A stretch of DNA of 7,460 nucleotides, taken from contig JAFGQA010000053.1 in assembly GCA_016935885.1 (NCBI GenBank), positions 1 through 7,460 of the forward strand. Reading direction: 5' to 3'. Each line of letters starts with the position of its first letter. Positions within the stretch are counted from its first letter, which is position 1. The notes beneath the pieces are model-generated. The model saw only the letters and a program-made list of their open reading frames with translations. It made no database searches and was not told the origin of the DNA. The DNA is from Phycisphaerae bacterium (GTDB lineage Bacteria > Planctomycetota > Phycisphaerae > UBA1845 > UTPLA1). This document shows positions 1 to 6,476 of this stretch, piece after piece. A program made the position numbers and the translations under genes.

Positions 1-2004
1 ATCAAACGCACGTCCGCGACGTACCCGAACGGCGTGAGCGAGAGCCGGACGTATGACACTCTCAAGCGCCTGACAAATCTCGTGTACACGTCCGACACGG
101 GCACGCTGCTTTGGGTCCGCTACGGGTTCGACAACGGCGACCGGCGGACAGGCGAAATCTGGAACAATGGCCGAAATGTCAGCTACGGCTATGACCGGGC
201 TTATCAACTCCTGAGTGGTGCCAGCACGGCAAGGCCGAGCGACAACGCTTTCTATCTGTACGACAAGGCCGGGAACCCGCTTCGGCGCACAGAAATGGGG
301 TTGACGGCCGACTACACGTTCAACGGCCTCAATCAGTTCACCAGCGGCACGTGGACCGGCAAGCTGACCGTAGCGGGCGAAGCGAACTACGCGGCGGGGA
401 CGGTGACGGTCAACGGCGTCGTCGGCCAGCTTTTCTCGGACCGGAGTTTCGAGGCGAGCAATGTCACGGTTTCGGTGGGAAGCAATCTGCTCACGGCTAT
501 CTATACCGGCCCCGCGTTCACGAACACGGCGATGACCGCGACCAGTAAGGTCAGCGTGACGGTCGGGAATCCCGTGTTCGGGTACGACGCGAACGGCAAT
601 CTTACGAACGACGCGGAGTTTACGTACTTCTACGACCTCGCCAACCGGCTGACGAACGCGGTCAACAAATCCACAGGTCTGAGCGTGCTCTCCGCACGAT
701 ACGACGGTCTCGGGCGGCGCGTGGAGGTCACGCGGAACGGCACGAATGTGGAGCGCTACGTCTATCTCCCAGGATCATTCCTCGTGCTGGCTGTGCTCGA
801 CGGGTCGAGCCAGATCAAAGAAGTCTGGTCGAGAGGCCCGGACCAGAGCGGTGGGCTCGACGGCGCGGGCGGAATCGGCGGCATCCTGTCCGTTTCCACG
901 AACATTGGTACGGCAGTTGCGTCGAAGTACTTCCACGCCGACGCGGTCGGTAACGTCCTCCTCGTCACGAGTTCCGGGGGCCAGCAAATCGCACAGTATC
1001 GGTTCTCACCGTTTGGGAAACTCGTGGGTCAGGTCGGCGACTATCAGCCGCGCTTTGCGTTCAGCAGCAAGGAGGTTGACCCGCAGACAGGGTTGATTCT
1101 ATACGGTTTGCGCTATCTGAGTCCGGCGTGTGGCTCGTGGCTCTCCCGCGACCCGGCAGGAGAAGCCGATGATGCGAATCTCTACTCGTTTGTCAGGCGA
1201 GAACCTCTAACCAGCGTTGATTCGTGGGGCCTTCAAACTCGTGTTCGGGGTGCCGCAGAGACGCAGGTCAATCGCGACTACGATCTCCTTCGCAATAGCG
1301 AAGCATACCTCAGAGCTGCCGACACCCGTTTCAGGCAAAACATAGCCCGCGCCCCGGGTGCGCCCGAAGGTCTTCAGAACGAGGTGCAGCGCGCCCTGCG
1401 GGATCTCGAAACCCCAGTTCTTCGTCAAGGAGGAAACCGCTTTCGGCTCTACGGGATTCGTGCGCGCGCGAACATTGAGACAGCGCAGCGGTTGGACGAA
1501 CTCTCCAACATGCTTGGGTTGTACTGTGCTCCCGTGTCTGGAGGGAAACCAACAGCCTGCCCAACGCGCGCCGAGCTTGAGCAAAGGCTGGAGGCGATCG
1601 CCGACACGGGGCTGCGCGAAGCGATGCGGCGATCGCTGCTCGGCACGCCGGAAACAACAGCGCTCAGCCCCTACCGCAGAACACGTGCCGGCGAGGCATA
1701 CCCTCGCTTCGAATCCTCGAAGGTTCCGTCTAGGATCACCTCCGAAGGCGGCGTGCTACCGGAGACCTTCGCAGGCGGAAGCGCAAGGGATTCATCACTC
1801 ACCTCGCCAGAGGCGATTGCAGGCTACAATCTTCCACGTCCTGACTTGGCTCGGGATATCCGCTTCGACCTCAATCCTCCAGAAGGCACGTGGATTATTG
1901 GGCCGCGTCCGGTCCAAGGTGGTCCGCTGAGTGAAGTCCTTTTCCCATTAGGTGCTCCTCCCGGCACCGCTTCGGGCCCCTATCCGGTGACCTGTCCACC
2001 ATAG
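1..2004 (+). CDS. Rhs/YD-repeat protein with variable C-terminal tip, 5' partial
   Basis: The frame is open from base 1, so this is the C-terminal 667 residues of a larger protein; the GTG at 34 is not a real start. Degenerate YD repeats are visible (GYDANGNLTN, RYDGLGRRVEV), followed by the Rhs-associated core with LSRDPAGE at residues 381-388, an NLYSFV block, and VDSWGL at 406-411 where most relatives have a DPxGL sequence. That junction normally marks the end of the Rhs cage and the self-cleavage site that releases the tip. Residues 412-667 form the variable tip: a charged, helix-rich part, then a compact part with GGVLPETFA (583-591), EVLFP (645-649) and a proline-rich tail. I do not firmly recognise the tip; the last 100 residues loosely recall Rhs tips proposed to be ADP-ribosyltransferases. 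A beta-rich, Thr/Val-rich insert lies around residues 120-190. By family knowledge such proteins are secreted or surface polymorphic toxins. The Rhs identity is sure, the toxin activity is inferred. Confidence 0.93.
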   Translation: MKRTSATYPNGVSESRTYDTLKRLTNLVYTSDTGTLLWVRYGFDNGDRRTGEIWNNGRNVSYGYDRAYQLLSGASTARPSDNAFYLYDKAGNPLRRTEMGLTADYTFNGLNQFTSGTWTGKLTVAGEANYAAGTVTVNGVVGQLFSDRSFEASNVTVSVGSNLLTAIYTGPAFTNTAMTATSKVSVTVGNPVFGYDANGNLTNDAEFTYFYDLANRLTNAVNKSTGLSVLSARYDGLGRRVEVTRNGTNVERYVYLPGSFLVLAVLDGSSQIKEVWSRGPDQSGGLDGAGGIGGILSVSTNIGTAVASKYFHADAVGNVLLVTSSGGQQIAQYRFSPFGKLVGQVGDYQPRFAFSSKEVDPQTGLILYGLRYLSPACGSWLSRDPAGEADDANLYSFVRREPLTSVDSWGLQTRVRGAAETQVNRDYDLLRNSEAYLRAADTRFRQNIARAPGAPEGLQNEVQRALRDLETPVLRQGGNRFRLYGIRARANIETAQRLDELSNMLGLYCAPVSGGKPTACPTRAELEQRLEAIADTGLREAMRRSLLGTPETTALSPYRRTRAGEAYPRFESSKVPSRITSEGGVLPETFAGGSARDSSLTSPEAIAGYNLPRPDLARDIRFDLNPPEGTWIIGPRPVQGGPLSEVLFPLGAPPGTASGPYPVTCPP

Positions 2005-2008
2005 GAGG
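2003..2008 (+). promoter_or_regulatory. Ribosome binding site AGGAGG of the 77-residue gene
   Basis: A perfect AGGAGG lies 10 bases before the ATG at 2019 and overlaps the last two bases of the Rhs stop codon. The overlap suggests translational coupling of the small gene to the Rhs gene and fixes the start of the small gene. Confidence 0.75.
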
Positions 2009-2018
2009 CAGCAAGAAC

Positions 2019-2252
2019 ATGAAACCACTACCTAGACACATCCAGCAGTTGTTGCTGTCTGAAGGTGAAACGGGCATGGGGTACCAAGTCGGCGACGTTA
2101 CGCTGAGGAACGGTGAAGTTATCAAGGATGTTGTGTTCATTCAGAGCGGCTTGATAGCCTCGGTTGGCGGATCTGAAGAAATTCCATTTGAGCCCGAAGA
2201 GATTGCGTCGGTTCACCTGACGCACAACAAAGCGGCCGTTCGCAAGAAGTAG
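2019..2252 (+). CDS. Small protein, candidate immunity partner of the Rhs tip
   Basis: A 77-residue soluble protein with no signal peptide or membrane segment. It opens with a short helix (PRHIQQLLLSEGETGMGYQ), followed by alternating hydrophobic strands (VGDVTLRNGEVI, VVFIQSGLIASV) and an acidic IPFEPEEIASVHLTH segment, suggesting a small beta-barrel or sheet fold. It starts 14 bases after the Rhs stop behind an AGGAGG site. In polymorphic toxin loci the gene directly after the toxin tip usually encodes its immunity protein, and proteins with this MKxLPxHIQ/GETGMGYQ opening are, from memory, recurrent neighbours of Rhs genes. The immunity role is inferred from position; I cannot name the family. 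An alternative is a small accessory protein unrelated to toxicity. Confidence 0.8.
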   Translation: MKPLPRHIQQLLLSEGETGMGYQVGDVTLRNGEVIKDVVFIQSGLIASVGGSEEIPFEPEEIASVHLTHNKAAVRKK

Positions 2253-2292
2253 CTCGACAGGGGCGAAGGCGCGAAGAAACAGGCGGGCGTTC

Positions 2293-2685
2293 TTGAAATC
2301 GAGACTCGTCATCGGTGCGCTGACCCTCTTGGGTTGCGGGTTGGTTGCGGGCGTGTTCTTGCCTTCGTTCATGGCCCCGATCAACAAACGTGCTGCCCGG
2401 AGCCAACTCGGCAGGCAGGAGCTCCGTGAGCTGCACAGCCAACTGGTTGCCTACCGGCAAGATCACCACGGCCGACTCCCTGCGTCGCTGGATGACGTTC
2501 TTCGCGAAACAGAGTACTTGAGGGACGTCGAACCACGCAGCCGCGCCGATATTCTGGATCGCATGTCGTATGCGCCGGCGGTGGCGACGTCGGGTCCGGT
2601 TATATGGGCAGCCTTCAAGTGTACGGACTCGGAAACGCTCTATCTCATGGAGGACGGCACTATTACCAATGTACCTGCTAGGTAG
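2293..2685 (+). CDS. Pseudopilin-like or membrane-anchored small protein
   Basis: A 130-residue protein read from TTG, the first plausible start in this frame after the preceding gene; no good ribosome binding site is seen, so the start is tentative. Residues 5-27 are a strong hydrophobic segment behind a basic N-terminus (K2, R4). An LLGC at 12-15 resembles a lipobox, but the hydrophobic run continues past the cysteine, which favours a membrane helix. The following region (residues 43-70) has an ELHSQLVAYRQDHHGRLPASLDDV pattern similar to the helix after the hydrophobic stem of type II secretion pseudopilins of the GspG kind, where a Y..DHG.YP..L pattern recurs. The classical prepilin cleavage motif (G followed by FTLIE) is absent, so it is not a canonical pseudopilin. 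The C-terminus has a beta-hairpin-like LYLMEDGTITNV. Function unknown. Confidence 0.68.
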   Translation: MKSRLVIGALTLLGCGLVAGVFLPSFMAPINKRAARSQLGRQELRELHSQLVAYRQDHHGRLPASLDDVLRETEYLRDVEPRSRADILDRMSYAPAVATSGPVIWAAFKCTDSETLYLMEDGTITNVPAR

Positions 2686-2740
2686 CAGAGGCGCACGCGA
2701 TCCAACCGAGTTGCCGTCACGCGAAGCCATGAGGCGTACG

Positions 2741-2980
2741 ATGAATCGTTGGTCTAGCGCGGCGATTGCGTCCTTGATCCTCAGTGTCGCGGGAGTTTTT
2801 CCTCTCACCTTCTTCGGGTTCATCCCGGCTGCCATTCTTGGGCACATTGCCCTGCATCGTATCGCGGCCTCTGAGGGGCGGCTCAAGGGACGGAAGCTTG
2901 CGATGACTTCCCTAGGCATCGCTTACACCGGTATCGTCCTCTACACAATCTTGATGCTGGTTCCCATGATGAGCAACTGA
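2741..2980 (+). CDS. DUF4190-like two-helix membrane protein
   Basis: A 79-residue protein made of two hydrophobic segments (about residues 7-33 and 54-76) joined by GHIALHRIAASEGRLKGRKLA, a linker typical of DUF4190-type proteins, in which GHIAL and a GRGLA-like motif connect the helices. I chose the ATG at 2741 because GAGG at 2731-2734 sits six bases before it; an in-frame ATG at 2729 would add four residues. A longer open frame extends up to 2570, but its extra sequence is an arginine-rich shadow of the preceding gene. It lies 55 bases after the pseudopilin-like gene on the same strand and may be cotranscribed. Family function is unknown; a link to the Rhs toxin is not supported beyond proximity. 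Confidence 0.72.
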   Translation: MNRWSSAAIASLILSVAGVFPLTFFGFIPAAILGHIALHRIAASEGRLKGRKLAMTSLGIAYTGIVLYTILMLVPMMSN

Positions 2981-3075
2981 CTGGCATTCCCGAGAGTGAG
3001 AATCGAGCGAGGATGGCCAGCGAGCGTAGCGGCACGTATCCGTGGTCAGGACGCCCGAGTGGAGCCCCGGCCACA

Positions 3076-3933
3076 TTACCCCGACTCGATCACGGTCTTG
3101 AACCGCCCGAGCACCTCGGCATGGTTCGTCTCCAAGTAGGCCTCGATCTCCGGAATCGAAATCATCTTCCTGACATGGAACACGAGCTTCAGCAGGTCCG
3201 CCGAGTACTGGCGATACAGACAGGAGTAGAAGTCATGCTGTCTCTGCGCGTGATCCAGGCGCGCCATCATGTCGCGCTTTCGGTCCCCGTCATCCGCCCA
3301 TGCCTGGCGCTGCGGCTTGCTCTTGTTCCGCTGTGACGCCGGCGTCTGAATGACCAGCGCCCGGCAGAACGCGGGCGAAAAGTCGCCGACGTTCGTCATC
3401 TCCTTCAGTATTTCAACCTGCCGCTCATGCGTGACCCGCAGCAGCTCACGGGCGCACGCCTTGCTGACGACATTCTCTTTGAACGCCGCGACCACGTCCG
3501 GGTGCAACTGCTTGATGAGGGTCGGCACCAGCCGCGACTTGATGGACTTCATGCCGAACGTCCGCGCGATGGTCGGCTCGTCGATCGTTTCAAGGGACTT
3601 CCTCAGCATCCGGATCTCCTGATAGGCGGAGAGCCTGTTCACATTCCGGTTGAACGTGTACGCCTGCTTGTCCTTGTAGACCAGACACGGAACCGTCCGT
3701 ATCCCGAGTTCCTTGCAGGCAGTGTACCGGAGAAACCCGTCCAGAATCACGTAGCCCCCGTTCTCGGGGAAGACGCTCAGCGGCTCGACCAGGCCGATTG
3801 CCTGAACGCTGGCCATGATCTTCCGGAAGCCCGCATTCTTGGCCAGATTGACCTGCCTCTCGTTGAGCGGTGTCAGTTGTTCCAGGTCAATGTCCCGACC
3901 GTCCACATCCAGACTTTGCGCGCCGTTTGCCAT
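3076..3933 (-). CDS. ParB/RepB-like DNA-binding protein (second ParB)
   Basis: A 285-residue protein with a ParB N-terminal domain at about residues 14-100: an early DLEQLTPLNER strand-turn, a SVQAIGLVEPLSVF stretch equivalent to box I, and DGFLRYTACKELG (65-77), which matches the DGxxRxxA nucleotide-pocket motif in its RepB-like form. The usual ENxQR motif is replaced by NRNVNRLS (95-102). Residues from about 103 onward (LRKSLETIDEPTIARTFGMK, then VVAAFKENVVSKACARELLRV) resemble the RepB plasmid-partition C-terminal domain, with a putative helix-turn-helix at about 115-135. The tail is basic, then helical, and may dimerise. It is the last gene of the recombinase cluster, 18 bases after the first ParB gene. 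A GGAAGG sits 12 bases before the ATG, a rather long spacing. Without ParA a true partition role is unlikely; site-specific DNA binding that serves the recombinase is a reasonable inference. Confidence 0.88.
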   Translation of the reverse strand: MANGAQSLDVDGRDIDLEQLTPLNERQVNLAKNAGFRKIMASVQAIGLVEPLSVFPENGGYVILDGFLRYTACKELGIRTVPCLVYKDKQAYTFNRNVNRLSAYQEIRMLRKSLETIDEPTIARTFGMKSIKSRLVPTLIKQLHPDVVAAFKENVVSKACARELLRVTHERQVEILKEMTNVGDFSPAFCRALVIQTPASQRNKSKPQRQAWADDGDRKRDMMARLDHAQRQHDFYSCLYRQYSADLLKLVFHVRKMISIPEIEAYLETNHAEVLGRFKTVIESG

Positions 3934-3951
3934 GTCGCGTGTTCGCCTTCC

Positions 3952-4842
3952 TCACGTTGTGTATTTCCCTGTCAGCACAGGACGTTCCGCCATGCCGTGT
4001 TGACCGAGCAGAGCGACCAGTCTCTCGTCCTTCCAAAGCATATTGAGGCCTTCCAGCAGAGTCAGTAGCCGGTTCTCCTTGCTCTGACTCTCCCGCACGA
4101 ATCCCTCCCTCTTCATCGTTGCCTCGGCAATGTCCCGCTTCAAATCCTGGAGCGTGTAGGTCGGCTTCGGCAGCGGACCGCGACGCGGTTGCTTCCCCCG
4201 GTTGAGGCGAAGCTCGATCATGTTCCTGACACGGTTCGTGTTCGCGCTGTCGATGATGCCCGAGTCAAACGCGTCCATAAGCACCTGCTGGATGGTGTCG
4301 CTCGATGACTTCGCCACGGCGATCGCGAACGAGATGGAGAACATGCCCTGTTCAACGCCCGTGATCAACCGCTCTTCGCCCATCTCCACCAGCCGGATGT
4401 AGTCAGCCACCTCGTGCTCGGGTTTCCCCACAATCTGGCTGATCTTGGAGAGGGGCAGGCCCGCATCGCACATCCGCTTCATCTCCCGCGCGAACCACAT
4501 GGTGTTTGGCGGCACGCGAGCAATGTTCTCGACGAGCGAGTAGAGCAGCGCCGTCTTCCGGTCGCAGTCCACGACCTCCGCGGGAATCTCGGTCCGGCCC
4601 AGCGACTTGTATGCCAGAAACCGCCCCTCGCCGCAGACGAGTTCGTATTTGCCCCCGTCCGCCCGGTGCCGATCATTGACCAGGATGGGCTTGAGCAACC
4701 CGACGGAATCGATGCTGCGGATATTGTCCTCGAACTGCTGCTTGTCCCTGTTGCGGGGGTTCAGAACCGTGATCTCCGCCAGGGGGATCATGCGGAACCG
4801 ACGGTCCGACATCGGGACGATCTGGGCTGTGAGGTCCGCCAT
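3952..4842 (-). CDS. ParB-family protein with intact nucleotide-pocket motifs
   Basis: A 296-residue protein in the order ParB N-terminal domain, helix-turn-helix domain, helical tail. RMIPLAEITVLNPRNRD (17-33) is the typical opening; IDSVGLLKPILV (44-55) is box I, GEGRFLAYKSLG (71-82) is box II, and ENIAR (105-109) the phosphate-contact motif. In ParB proteins these residues form a CTP-binding clamp. A helix-turn-helix is likely at about 129-151 (LPLSKISQIVGKPEHEVADYI). The tail from about 215 is basic then helical (LTLLEGLNMLW), possibly for dimerisation. The ATG at 4842 is chosen over the upstream TTG at 4872, because it has AGGAGA six bases upstream and the TTG would overlap the recombinase gene. 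It begins 10 bases after the recombinase stop, so the two are coupled. No partner ATPase is visible. CTP binding is inferred from motif conservation. Confidence 0.92.
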   Translation of the reverse strand: MADLTAQIVPMSDRRFRMIPLAEITVLNPRNRDKQQFEDNIRSIDSVGLLKPILVNDRHRADGGKYELVCGEGRFLAYKSLGRTEIPAEVVDCDRKTALLYSLVENIARVPPNTMWFAREMKRMCDAGLPLSKISQIVGKPEHEVADYIRLVEMGEERLITGVEQGMFSISFAIAVAKSSSDTIQQVLMDAFDSGIIDSANTNRVRNMIELRLNRGKQPRRGPLPKPTYTLQDLKRDIAEATMKREGFVRESQSKENRLLTLLEGLNMLWKDERLVALLGQHGMAERPVLTGKYTT

Positions 4843-4848
4843 TCCGAG

Positions 4849-4854
4849 TCTCCT
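4849..4854 (-). promoter_or_regulatory. Ribosome binding site AGGAGA overlapping the recombinase stop
   Basis: AGGAGA on the minus strand lies six bases before the ATG at 4842 and shares two bases with the recombinase stop codon (4853-4855). It decides the start of the first ParB gene and implies coupled translation of recombinase and ParB. Confidence 0.75.
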
Positions 4855-6340
4855 ATCTTCGCAATTCCTCAAGCAGTTCCGCGAGCGAGTACGAGTACAG
4901 GGTAGTGGCGGAACTGGTGGCCGTGTGTATCCTGACCCCGCGGTCGCATAGCACGCGGGGAAACACCAGATACCCCAGAACTTCCAAGTCGCGCGGGCAT
5001 GACAGCGGCACCCCGATGGTCAAATCCACCTCCCGCCGCGTGTCGGGATGGAAGACCCAACACGCCTCGTACCCTCGCGGGATCGGCACAGCGGGCTGAA
5101 TCGTCAGGCTGAAGTAGTTGTCCACGACGAAGAAGTCGTCGAACTGCTCGACGTCGGCGGCCACCCGCCGTATGTCCGACAGGATTGCCTCGCGCCGCGC
5201 CTCTATCGCGTGACGGAATATCGCTTGATAGGCGAGATCGAAGCCGCGGAAGCGGTGAACGTACGTCGCCGGCGAGGGCATGTCCTTACCGGCTGCCACC
5301 AGTTTGTGGCTGACGATGCCATACCGCTCGTACAGATCCCTGAGCTTCTCCACCATGCCCGGCCCGGAGTACTTGTACAGGCGCGCCTCGTCGCGCTCAC
5401 GCAGGAGGTCCCGCGCCCGGTCGAAGACAGCACGGGGTACCACCGCCTCAAACGCGTCCTCTGCACGAATCCAGTCGCTCGCGGGATTGTGGTGGCTCCT
5501 CGACTTCATCTTCTGGGAGGTCTTGTTCCAGACCATCGCGCCGGCGTATATCTCGTTGCCCAGGATGGCCCGCACGGCGCCCCTCGACCATTGCCCGCCG
5601 CCAGGGGCGGGACGACCCATTTCATTCAGCCGCTCGGCAATGGCTTCAGGCATGACACCCCCGCTCGCCAACTGATTGAAGATGAACCGGACCGCTTCGA
5701 TTTCTGCTGGATCGCCCGGGCCGAGAGTCACGCGCTGGTTGTGGATGGCTTTGTGCTCACCCCGCGCCAGGACTTGAAGCGGGTTGCGTTTCTCGTCCAG
5801 CAAGATTCGGCACATCCCGTAGGGGGCGCTACCACCCGCCCAATACCCGCCGCCGGCGATTTTCGCACATCCCTTCCACACCTTGCCGGAAAGCTCCCGG
5901 CTGTATGACGCAGCCCGGTACCTCTCTATGCTCAAATGCAGACCGTGCAGCAGATCGTTCTCTTTCGGGAACCCGATCGTCGTGAACACCACCTGCTTCC
6001 CGTGTTGCAGGCACAGCCCGGTGTAGTAGGCCGAGAGGTCCGTCTCCTGAAAACGGCCCCAGCGCGAAACGTCGAGTACAAGCACAAGCTCGAAGTTCGC
6101 CTTCCCGCCAACGACGTACTCATGCAACATCTCGTTGAAGCTGTCCCGTCCTTCGGCGGACAGACCCGACTTCCCGCGATCCGCAAACTCCCGGATAATT
6201 TCGATGCCGTTGTCAGCGGCGAACTTTCTGACCTGATCCTGCTGGATCTCCACGCTGTTCTCCTGACGATCCTGCGCCGAATGCCGGTAATAGGCGACAG
6301 CCCGCCTCGTCGGAGTCTTTTTGGCCTTCGTCCACAGCAT
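4853..6340 (-). CDS. Large serine recombinase (resolvase/integrase family)
   Basis: A 495-residue site-specific recombinase. The catalytic resolvase domain spans about residues 13-155: AYYRHS puts the nucleophile at S21 with R19 beside it, followed by the RQENSVEIQ block; DVSRWGR (90-96) supplies the conserved D, S and two arginines; SREL lies at 147-150. The 'Recombinase' DNA-binding domain follows at about 165-275, from GYWAGGSAPYG to the AVRAILGNEIYAG motif. The third part is unusual: there is no CxxC zinc ribbon or long coiled coil. Residues 328-376 (LRDLYERYGIVSHKLV, PSPATYVHRF) instead resemble a small helical DNA-binding repeat like those attached to some HNH endonucleases, followed by a C-terminal domain of about 120 residues I do not recognise. 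All core catalytic residues are present, so it is probably active. GGAAGGG eight bases before the ATG supports the start. It leads the recombinase-ParB-ParB operon. Confidence 0.95.
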   Translation of the reverse strand: MLWTKAKKTPTRRAVAYYRHSAQDRQENSVEIQQDQVRKFAADNGIEIIREFADRGKSGLSAEGRDSFNEMLHEYVVGGKANFELVLVLDVSRWGRFQETDLSAYYTGLCLQHGKQVVFTTIGFPKENDLLHGLHLSIERYRAASYSRELSGKVWKGCAKIAGGGYWAGGSAPYGMCRILLDEKRNPLQVLARGEHKAIHNQRVTLGPGDPAEIEAVRFIFNQLASGGVMPEAIAERLNEMGRPAPGGGQWSRGAVRAILGNEIYAGAMVWNKTSQKMKSRSHHNPASDWIRAEDAFEAVVPRAVFDRARDLLRERDEARLYKYSGPGMVEKLRDLYERYGIVSHKLVAAGKDMPSPATYVHRFRGFDLAYQAIFRHAIEARREAILSDIRRVAADVEQFDDFFVVDNYFSLTIQPAVPIPRGYEACWVFHPDTRREVDLTIGVPLSCPRDLEVLGYLVFPRVLCDRGVRIHTATSSATTLYSYSLAELLEELRR

Positions 6341-6348
6341 TGGTTCAG

Positions 6349-6355
6349 CCCTTCC
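6349..6355 (-). promoter_or_regulatory. Ribosome binding site GGAAGGG of the recombinase
   Basis: A purine-rich GGAAGGG on the minus strand ends eight bases before the recombinase ATG. It supports the ATG at 6340, although a perfect AGGAGG is lacking. Confidence 0.5.
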
Positions 6356-6362
6356 GAATCCC

Positions 6363-6380
6363 CCGCACCAAACTGTGCGG
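6363..6380. repeat. 6-bp inverted repeat upstream of the recombinase
   Basis: CCGCAC and GTGCGG form a perfect six-base stem around a six-base CAAACT loop, 23 bases upstream of the recombinase ATG. No T-tract follows on either strand, so it does not look like a terminator. It could be an operator or a recombinase half-site pair, or chance in GC-rich DNA. Confidence 0.35.
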
Positions 6381-6446
6381 CCCGTTCGACAGAAAGCGTC
6401 TCGTCTTCATTGGGGCCGGTACGCTGCCAGACCAAAGGCCCAAGCA

Positions 6447-6463
6447 ACACAGACAAGTTGTGT
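6447..6463. repeat. 5-bp inverted repeat between zinc-ribbon and recombinase genes
   Basis: ACACA and TGTGT flank a seven-base loop in the 136-base gap between the zinc-ribbon gene and the recombinase. With the GC stem at 6363 it makes two short dyads in one spacer. The gap holds no convincing -35/-10 promoter pair on the minus strand. Confidence 0.25.
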
Positions 6464-6476
6464 GGACCCCAGGGTG

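Noticed and set aside
1358..1930. A 190-codon frame overlapping the Rhs tip, considered as an embedded gene
   Set aside because: It is rich in R, S, P and C with no motif and no ribosome binding site, and it lies wholly within the Rhs reading frame.
2981..3075. A rho-independent terminator between the convergent gene blocks
   Set aside because: Only a four-base GTGG/CCAC pairing is visible and there is no T-tract on either strand.
3427..4068. A 213-codon open frame on the plus strand opposite the two ParB genes
   Set aside because: It spans the end of one ParB gene and most of the other in antisense, has no recognisable motif, and both ParB frames show clear family motifs. Long antisense frames are common in GC-rich coding DNA.
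3076..4842. Reading the two ParB genes as an ordinary plasmid partition locus
   Set aside because: No ParA, no repeated parS-like sites and no replication initiator are seen, and the genes are coupled to a recombinase instead.
5048..5908. A 286-codon plus-strand open frame inside the recombinase gene
   Set aside because: The minus-strand frame carries full recombinase domains; this frame has a composition typical of a codon-position shadow and no motif.
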